DNA of 28,767 nucleotides from an uncultured Dorea sp. (GTDB lineage: Bacteria; Bacillota; Clostridia; Lachnospirales; Lachnospiraceae). Shown piece by piece: positions 23,854-28,767 of the stretch (positions are counted from its first letter, which is position 1; each line of letters starts with the position of its first letter). The stretch lies in the NCBI GenBank assembly GCA_900550865.1, contig URTM01000032.1, forward strand, positions 1 through 28,767, read 5' to 3'. The translations under genes and the position numbers were made by a program. Below the pieces are notes generated by a model, which worked only from the letters and a program-made list of their open reading frames with translations, was not told where the DNA came from and searched no databases.

Positions 23854-24607
23854 AAAACGGGCCAAAAGACCTTTTGAGATATCCAGAGTGCATACAAGAA
23901 TCTATACGATTGAAGAACTCTGCTATTATATCTGCAATAATCTGTATCTGATCGACTATACGATCGTGAATGAGCGGTTGTGCAGATGGCTTGGTGATGA
24001 ACTGGAACTTCCGGAACTGTCGGAAGAACTTCGCAGACTTTTGCGGGAAAATGGTTCTATGGAGGAATTTGTACTTACGATTCTGAAAGAATCCAACATC
24101 TATGCGGCAGCAGAGATACACAAGATGCAGAGCGTTCTGGAACAACTGCAGTCACAGAGAGATGTGGAAAAAGAAAAATATAAGGCAGATACGCTTCAGA
24201 ACAGCAAAGAGTATGAATCCGCGATTCTGGTATATCAGTCTATTCTTAACAAAGACTGGGATGAGTCGGTGGACAGGAAATTCTATGGTCGTGTATATGC
24301 GAGTATGGGTTCGGCATATGGACATCAGTTCCTATATAAAGAGGCAGCAAAAGCTTATCAGGAAGCATATAATATCTGCGAGCAGCCGGATATGCTGAAG
24401 GCATACCTGTATAGCTGTTATAAAGCACTGCCGCATGAAGAATATATGAAAATGCTGTCAGGCAATCCGATATTGTTGAATCTTGATGTGATTTTGCATG
24501 ATGAGATGAAAAAAACAAAAAAAGAAATCGGTATGGACATTCCGGAAGAAAAGTTGAATGAATGGAAAAGGGAATACCGCAGGATTGACAAACACCGTGG
24601 AATATGA
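23828..24607 (+). CDS. TPR-repeat protein, third gene of the cassette
   Basis: A 259-residue soluble protein. Residues ~1-95 are a helical domain of unknown type (YTIEELCYYICNNLYLIDYT, LPELSEELRRLLRENG). Residues ~95-117 are a charged helix, probably a coiled coil. Two or three tetratricopeptide repeats follow (~118-142 with EYESAILVYQSILNK; ~152-185 with ASMGSAYGHQFLYKEAAKAY; ~188-200). The end is basic and charged. It begins inside the Hsp70-like gene with AGGAGG five bases before its ATG. TPR proteins often hold Hsp70-type partners, so a complex with the preceding product is plausible but unproven. No terminator was seen; the next promoter overlaps its stop codon. Confidence 0.82.
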   Translation: MGSLILCHKKRAKRPFEISRVHTRIYTIEELCYYICNNLYLIDYTIVNERLCRWLGDELELPELSEELRRLLRENGSMEEFVLTILKESNIYAAAEIHKMQSVLEQLQSQRDVEKEKYKADTLQNSKEYESAILVYQSILNKDWDESVDRKFYGRVYASMGSAYGHQFLYKEAAKAYQEAYNICEQPDMLKAYLYSCYKALPHEEYMKMLSGNPILLNLDVILHDEMKKTKKEIGMDIPEEKLNEWKREYRRIDKHRGI

Positions 24608-24613
24608 TAATAT
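24585..24613 (+). promoter_or_regulatory. Promoter of the amino acid ABC importer
   Basis: Perfect TTGACA (24585-24590), a 17-base spacer and TAATAT (24608-24613), beginning inside the last codons of the TPR gene. The leader before the lipoprotein is about 95 bases; no riboswitch was recognised in it. Confidence 0.65.
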
Positions 24614-24714
24614 ATCCAATGATTTTAGTGTGGTAAAGTAATCAACTGCTAAACTGGTAAAAGAGTGTAGCGGCTGTTTGGCACACGTAAAAGGAATACA
24701 GGAGGATATATGTT

Positions 24715-25563
24715 ATGAAAAAGAGATTAGTACTGCTCCTTGTTACGGCAATGGCAGCTACAACGGTATTGGCAGGATGCGGAAGCAAGGATTCGGGTTC
24801 GTCCGATAATGGAAAATCTACGAAAGAAGCAAAAACAAAAGATGATGAATTTGTCGTTGGATTTGATGCTTCATTCCCACCATATGGATTCAAGGATGAC
24901 AGTGGAGAATATGTAGGGTTCGACCTTGATCTTGCACAGGAAGTGTGTGACAGAAATAACTGGAAACTTGTAAAACAGCCAATTGACTGGGATTCCAAAG
25001 ATGGGGAATTGAATTCGGATACGATCAGCTGCATCTGGAATGGATTTACCATGAATGGCCGTGAGGATGATTATACATGGTCAGATCCATATATTGATAA
25101 CAAACAGGTTGTAGTAGTCAGAAGTGATTCCGGTATTGATGATTTTGCAGGACTGAAAGGAAAACATGTGGAAGTGCAGACGGATTCTTCAGCACTTGCA
25201 GCACTGGAAGGAGATCAGAAAGATCTGGCAGCAACATTTGCAGATCTGAATCAGGTTGCAGAATATAATACAGCATTCATGGATCTGGAGGCAGGTGCAT
25301 GTGATGCAATTGCAATGGATATCGGAGTTGCAAATTATCAGGTGAATTCAAGAAAGAATTCAGACGATTATAAGATTCTGGATAAAGAGATCTCTTCTGA
25401 ACAATATGCAGTTGGATTCAAAAAAGGAAATACAGAACTGAGAGATAAAGTTCAGAAGACGCTGGATGAGATGGCAGAAGACGGAACAATTGACAAGATC
25501 GCAGAAAAGTATGCAGATTACGGAGTTCCGGGTGCGCTTTGCATAGGCAAGAACAGTAAGTAA
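24715..25563 (+). CDS. Amino acid ABC transporter substrate-binding lipoprotein
   Basis: A 282-residue family-3 solute-binding protein that captures a polar or charged amino acid outside the membrane. Residues 1-21 are a lipoprotein signal with lipobox LAGC (Cys22), followed by a Ser/Gly/Lys-rich tether. The mature protein starts with FVVGFDASFPPYGFKDD and shows the family motif GFDLDLAQEVC and the ligand-contact segment MNGREDDYTWSDPY. The C-terminal helix pattern LDEMAEDGTIDKIAEKY is usual. AGGAGG lies 10 bases before the ATG. A strong GC-rich hairpin separates it from the permease and ATPase genes, which normally gives more binding protein than transporter. The exact amino acid cannot be told. 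Confidence 0.93.
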   Translation: MKKRLVLLLVTAMAATTVLAGCGSKDSGSSDNGKSTKEAKTKDDEFVVGFDASFPPYGFKDDSGEYVGFDLDLAQEVCDRNNWKLVKQPIDWDSKDGELNSDTISCIWNGFTMNGREDDYTWSDPYIDNKQVVVVRSDSGIDDFAGLKGKHVEVQTDSSALAALEGDQKDLAATFADLNQVAEYNTAFMDLEAGACDAIAMDIGVANYQVNSRKNSDDYKILDKEISSEQYAVGFKKGNTELRDKVQKTLDEMAEDGTIDKIAEKYADYGVPGALCIGKNSK

Positions 25564-25570
25564 AAAGGAA

Positions 25571-25602
25571 GGGGCCAACCCCGGAGGGGCTTGGTCCCTT
25601 TT
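25571..25602 (+). terminator. Partial terminator between binding protein and permease genes
   Basis: GGGGCCAACCCC pairs with GGGGCTTGGTCCC around a GGA loop, with one bulge and one G-U pair, followed by TTTT. It probably lowers transcription of the permease and ATPase relative to the binding protein. Confidence 0.75.
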
Positions 25603-25638
25603 AGCTCGCCGTTCATTCGGAAGAAGCTTGGAAGAACT

Positions 25639-25643
25639 GGAGG
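25639..25643 (+). promoter_or_regulatory. Ribosome binding site deciding the permease start
   Basis: GGAGG touches the ATG at 25644 but lies nine bases before the ATG at 25653, so 25653 is the usable start. Confidence 0.65.
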
Positions 25644-25652
25644 ATGTTACAG

Positions 25653-26303
25653 ATGGAGATAGGAACACTGATAAGAGAACTTGGCGGAGGAATGTGGATC
25701 ACGGCGCAGATATTTATTCTGACATTACTTTTTTCGCTGCCGCTGGGGCTGGTAGTCGCATTTGGGAGAATGTCAAAGCTCGCACCGGTCAGATGGATTT
25801 CAAAATTATATATATCAATCATGAGAGGAACCCCGCTGATGCTGCAGCTGATGGTGGTATATTTCGGACCGTATTATCTGTTTGGAATGCGTATTTCTAC
25901 AGGATACCGTATGACGGCGGTGTTGATCGGGTTTGCGATTAACTATGCAGCTTATTTTGCTGAGATATACCGGGGCGGGATTGAGGCAATTCCGGTAGGA
26001 CAGTATGAGGCAGCAAAAGTACTGGGATATTCAAAAAGCCAGACATTTTTCCGGATTGTATTTCCTCAGGTGTGCAAGCATATCCTGCCGGCGGTGACGA
26101 ATGAGATCATTACTCTTGTAAAAGATACGTCACTTGCATTTGTGCTGGCGGTAACGGAGATGTTTACTATGGCAAAACAGATTGCGGCGGCACAGACTTC
26201 CATGGTTCCATATATTGCAGCGGGTATCTTTTATTATGTATTCAACCTGCTTGTTGCAATGATTATGGAAAAAATCGAAGAAAAGCTGAATTATTACCAC
26301 TAG
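25653..26303 (+). CDS. Amino acid ABC transporter permease
   Basis: A 216-residue permease of the HisM/GlnP group, importing the amino acid delivered by the lipoprotein. Several membrane helices are visible (WITAQIFILTLLFSLPLGLV; LQLMVVYFGPYYLFG; AVLIGFAINYAAYFAEIY; LAFVLAVTEMF; IAAGIFYYVFNLLVAMI). The conserved EAA loop that docks the ATPase is GQYEAAKVLGYSKSQTFFRI with the following FPQ. MRGTPLMLQL is the usual N-terminal family signature. The start ATG 25653 is chosen on ribosome-site spacing. The ATPase gene follows after 12 bases. Confidence 0.94.
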   Translation: MEIGTLIRELGGGMWITAQIFILTLLFSLPLGLVVAFGRMSKLAPVRWISKLYISIMRGTPLMLQLMVVYFGPYYLFGMRISTGYRMTAVLIGFAINYAAYFAEIYRGGIEAIPVGQYEAAKVLGYSKSQTFFRIVFPQVCKHILPAVTNEIITLVKDTSLAFVLAVTEMFTMAKQIAAAQTSMVPYIAAGIFYYVFNLLVAMIMEKIEEKLNYYH

Positions 26304-26315
26304 GAGGAATAGATC

Positions 26316-26999
26316 ATGAGTCTGCTTGAAATGAAAAATATCAAAAAAAGCTTTAATGGAGTAGAAGTTCTGAAAGACATTTCTCTGAAGGTAGAAAAGG
26401 GAGAAGTCCTTGGTATCATCGGACCTTCCGGTTCCGGTAAATCAACGCTTCTCCGGTGCGCAACAGGACTTGAGACTGCGGATGCGGGGGAGATCCATTA
26501 TGATGGGACATTTGGACTGGTGTTCCAGAGTTTTAATCTGTTTCCACATTATTCTGTTATGAAGAATATTACAGATGCGCCGATCAAAGTACAGAAGCGT
26601 AAAAAAGATGAAGTCTATAAAGAAGCGAGAGAACTTTTAAAGAAGATGGGTCTTGCTGACAAGGAAAATGCATATCCATGTCAGCTGTCGGGAGGACAGC
26701 AGCAGCGTGTGTCGATCGCAAGAGCGCTTGCGCTGCATCCGGATATCCTGTTTTTTGATGAACCGACATCGGCACTGGATCCGGAACTGACGGCAGAGAT
26801 CCTGAAAGTTATCCGTGAACTTGCGCTGGAACATATGACGATGGTGATCGTTACACATGAGATGAACTTTGCAAGAAACGTATCGGATCATGTGATCTTT
26901 ATGGATGGAGGCGTGATTGCGGTAGAAGGAACTCCGGAGGAAGTATTCGATTCATCGAACGAAAGAATGAAAGAATTTCTTGGAAAATTCAATGATTAA
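26316..26999 (+). CDS. Amino acid ABC transporter ATP-binding protein, short form
   Basis: The 227-residue ATPase of the importer, GlnQ-like. Motifs: Walker A GPSGSGKST (36-44), Q-loop Gln71 in LVFQSFNLFPHYS, signature QLSGGQQQRVSIARAL (123-138), Walker B ILFFDEPTSALDPEL (144-158) and the switch His in IVTHEMNFA. Relatives are about 240 residues. The text runs straight from HYDG (61-64) to FGLVFQ, lacking roughly 15 residues usually found between the strand after Walker A and the Q-loop. The reading frame and all catalytic motifs are intact, so this looks like a natural variant and not an error. An AGGAGG site precedes the ATG. It is the last gene of the importer operon. Confidence 0.94.
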   Translation: MSLLEMKNIKKSFNGVEVLKDISLKVEKGEVLGIIGPSGSGKSTLLRCATGLETADAGEIHYDGTFGLVFQSFNLFPHYSVMKNITDAPIKVQKRKKDEVYKEARELLKKMGLADKENAYPCQLSGGQQQRVSIARALALHPDILFFDEPTSALDPELTAEILKVIRELALEHMTMVIVTHEMNFARNVSDHVIFMDGGVIAVEGTPEEVFDSSNERMKEFLGKFND

Positions 27000-27001
27000 C
27001 T

Positions 27002-27015
27002 ATTAGAAATCTAAT
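27002..27015. repeat. Short palindrome after the importer operon
   Basis: ATTAGA-AA-TCTAAT with perfect six-base arms, just behind the ATPase stop codon. No T tract follows; it is A/T-rich, so chance is possible. Confidence 0.35.
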
Positions 27016-27021
27016 GAATAG

Positions 27022-27058
27022 AACGCAATTATAAGCAAGACTTATTAAAGACTGCGTT
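27022..27058. repeat. Two-part inverted repeat upstream of purF
   Basis: AACGCA (27022-27027) pairs with TGCGTT (27053-27058), and an inner ATAAG/CTTAT stem (27031-27035, 27041-27045) surrounds CAAGA. It lacks a T tail, so it may be a weak transcript end of the importer or an operator region. Confidence 0.45.
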
Positions 27059-27085
27059 ATAAATAATGTATCGACACGAGTACAC

Positions 27086-27116
27086 GGCAGGTGGAAATAT
27101 TGCTTTTCCTTCTGCC
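27086..27116 (+). terminator. Terminator-like hairpin upstream of purF
   Basis: GGCAG (27086-27090) and GGAAA pair with TTTCC and CTGCC (27112-27116) across a small internal mismatch. The following TTGTATTAT is only moderately T-rich. Confidence 0.45.
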
Positions 27117-27128
27117 TTGTATTATACT
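27100..27128 (+). promoter_or_regulatory. Candidate promoter of purF
   Basis: TTGCTT (27100-27105), a 17-base spacer and TATACT (27123-27128). The -35 is weak and lies within the preceding hairpin. No PurR box or purine riboswitch was recognised. Confidence 0.4.
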
Positions 27129-27198
27129 GATATAGCAAAATGCTTTTTAAAGACAGTTTTGACAAATGAAAAATTTGAAAAGAATGGAGTCTGCATTT

Positions 27199-28626
27199 AT
27201 GAGTGAATTTGAAAAAGTAACAACAGGACTGGGTGAAGAATGTGGTGTATTTGGAGCCTATGATATGGATGGCGGAGATGTTGCACCATCCGTTTATTAT
27301 GGACTTTTTGCATTGCAGCACAGAGGACAGGAAAGCTGTGGTATTGCGGTAACGGATACATATGGAGAGAGAAAAGTACATTCCAAGAAAGGACTTGGAC
27401 TGGTAAATGAAGTGTTCGATGAAGAGTCATTACAGGAACTAAAAGGCAATCTTGGTGTCGGGCATGTAAGATATTCGACAGCGGGCGGTTCCAGAGCAGA
27501 GAATGCGATGCCGCTGGTTATCAATTATGTGAAGGGAATTCTTGCAATCGCACATAACGGAAACCTGACAAATGCTATTGAACTTCGCCATGAACTGGAG
27601 TACACAGGTGCTATTTTCCAGACGACGATTGACTCGGAAGTAATCGCATATCATATTGCCAGAGAACGTCTGAATGTAAAGAAGGCAGAAGATGCGGTGA
27701 AAAATGCGATGAAGAAGATCAAAGGTGCATATGCACTGGTTGTTACTTCGCCGAGAAAGATGATCGGTGCCAGAGATCCGTTTGGACTGAAGCCGCTTTG
27801 CATCGGAAAAAGAGACAATACATATTTCCTGGCTTCTGAAAGCTGTGCAATTGCTGCTGTCGGCGGGGAATTTGTAAGAGATGTAGAGCCTGGAGAGATT
27901 GTAAGCTTTACCAAACATGGAATGAAATCAGATAAATCCATGGCGATCGATCCGAAAAAGCAGGCAAGATGTATTTTTGAATATATATATTTCGCAAGAA
28001 TGGACAGTGTGATCGATAATGTAAATGTATATCATGCGAGAATTGTTGCAGGAAAAGCCCTGGCAGAGTCTTATCCGGTAGATGCGGATCTGGTTGTCGG
28101 CGTTCCGGATTCCGGACTGGTTGCGGCAAAAGGATATTCCGAACAGTCAGGAATTCCGTATGGAATGGCATTCCACAAGAACAGTTATGTCGGAAGAACA
28201 TTCATCAAACCAAAACAAAGCCAGCGTGAAAGCAGCGTAAAGATCAAGTTGAACGTGATCGAAGAAGTTGTAAAAGGAAAACGTATTGTCATGGTAGATG
28301 ATTCGATCGTACGTGGAACAACCTGTGCAAATATCATTAAGATGCTTAAAAAGGCCGGAGCGAAAGAAGTGCATGTAAGAATCAGTTCGCCACCGTTCCT
28401 GCATCCATGCTATTTCGGAACAGATGTGCCTTCGAATGAACAACTGATCGCACATTCTCATACAACAGAGCAGATCCGAGAGATGATCGGAGCGGATTCT
28501 CTGGGATATATGGAAGTTGAAAAACTGAAAGATATGGTCGGTGATCTGGGATATTGTGATGCCTGCTTCACAGGAAATTATCCGATGGAAGTCCCGGGAA
28601 GAGATATTTCACTGGCATTTGAATAA
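27199..28626 (+). CDS. purF: Amidophosphoribosyltransferase
   Basis: Catalyses the first step of purine synthesis: PRPP plus glutamine to 5-phosphoribosylamine. I choose ATG 27199 (475 residues; GGAG nine bases upstream) over 27166, which has no ribosome site. It leaves a 14-residue propeptide before Cys15 in EECGVFG, like the short propeptide of Bacillus PurF that is cut to expose the catalytic Cys. The N-terminal glutaminase domain has ALQHRGQESCGIA and GHVRYSTAGGS. The phosphoribosyltransferase domain has the PRPP loop IVMVDDSIVRGTT. Cysteines in ARCIFEYIYF, LHPCYFGTD and YCDACFTGN match the four ligands of the 4Fe-4S cluster of the Bacillus-type enzyme. No other pur gene is in view, so it is separate from a pur operon, at least on the visible side. 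Confidence 0.96.
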   Translation: MSEFEKVTTGLGEECGVFGAYDMDGGDVAPSVYYGLFALQHRGQESCGIAVTDTYGERKVHSKKGLGLVNEVFDEESLQELKGNLGVGHVRYSTAGGSRAENAMPLVINYVKGILAIAHNGNLTNAIELRHELEYTGAIFQTTIDSEVIAYHIARERLNVKKAEDAVKNAMKKIKGAYALVVTSPRKMIGARDPFGLKPLCIGKRDNTYFLASESCAIAAVGGEFVRDVEPGEIVSFTKHGMKSDKSMAIDPKKQARCIFEYIYFARMDSVIDNVNVYHARIVAGKALAESYPVDADLVVGVPDSGLVAAKGYSEQSGIPYGMAFHKNSYVGRTFIKPKQSQRESSVKIKLNVIEEVVKGKRIVMVDDSIVRGTTCANIIKMLKKAGAKEVHVRISSPPFLHPCYFGTDVPSNEQLIAHSHTTEQIREMIGADSLGYMEVEKLKDMVGDLGYCDACFTGNYPMEVPGRDISLAFE

Positions 28627-28700
28627 AAAACAGGTTAAAATAGTCAGGTAGAAGAATTGACGAAGGAGAACGTATAAGTAACTAAAAACATAATTAAATG

Positions 28701-28739
28701 TGAGTCAATGCACTCAAAGATACTCAAAATCCAGAGTAT
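28701..28739. repeat. Cluster of short repeats after purF
   Basis: TGAGT/ACTCA (28701-28705, 28712-28716) and ATACTC/GAGTAT (28720-28725, 28734-28739) are inverted pairs, and ACTCAAA occurs twice (28712 and 28722). They could be folded RNA or an operator of a gene beyond the window. The rest of 28627-28767 shows an AGGAG near 28663 without a start codon close behind it, and nothing I can name. Confidence 0.35.
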
Positions 28740-28767
28740 TCGTTTGTGCTAACGTCAAAGCAGTCGG

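Noticed and set aside
27158..27186. TTGACA just before purF as a promoter
   Set aside because: No acceptable -10 lies 16-18 bases downstream, and the start would fall beyond the ribosome site.
27166..27198. Earlier ATG for purF
   Set aside because: It has no ribosome site, and the later ATG gives the short propeptide expected before the catalytic Cys.
28714..28767. C-terminal end of a minus-strand gene entering from the right edge
   Set aside because: Only 17 open codons are visible, with no recognisable motif; too short to support.

Overview
The window looks like chromosomal DNA of an anaerobic Firmicute, most likely a gut Lachnospiraceae (Dorea/Blautia-like). This rests on the style of the proteins, an Fe-S type PurF with a short propeptide, a Bce-type peptide-resistance module, AGGAGG ribosome sites with several TTG starts, and a three-gene DUF-type cassette I associate with Lachnospiraceae. 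No rRNA, tRNA or CRISPR array was seen.

Layout. (1) 1-850: the C-terminal catalytic half of a tyrosine integrase, apparently decayed at its N-terminus, ending in a strong bidirectional terminator; probably the right edge of an integrated element. (2) 898-3623: two divergent envelope genes, a SpoIID-like/peptidoglycan-binding protein (-) and a membrane-anchored transglutaminase-like protein (+). (3) 3641-8285: promoter, attenuator-like leader, carA and carB (carbamoyl phosphate synthase), terminator. (4) 8313-11863: a tightly overlapping operon of ECF sigma factor, six-helix membrane protein, ABC ATPase and ABC permease. (5) 11953-12847: a secreted SleB-type wall hydrolase whose leader carries a WalR-like direct repeat. 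(6) 12901-17417: a complete BceRS-BceAB-like sensor/transporter module with a perfect BceR-type operator upstream of the ATPase gene. (7) 17498-17842: a cupin. (8) 18034-19122 (-): an orphan HisC/CobD-like PLP enzyme, divergent from (9) 19251-24607: an operon of a 1098-residue protein of unknown function, an Hsp70/actin-fold ATPase-like protein and a TPR protein. (10) 24715-26999: a polar amino acid ABC importer (lipoprotein, permease, ATPase). (11) 27199-28626: purF, followed by a short unassigned tail.

The genes fall into nucleotide synthesis (carAB, purF), envelope maintenance and stress (SpoIID-like, transglutaminase-like, SleB-like, ECF operon, Bce module) and amino acid uptake. The least understood part is the 5.4-kb Hsp70-like/TPR/giant-protein cassette at 19251-24607, which I consider the best candidate for an undescribed system. 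Second come the ECF-sigma/membrane protein/ABC operon and the regulatory sites in front of the wall hydrolase and the Bce transporter. All assignments come from reading the sequence and remembered family features; no database search was run.
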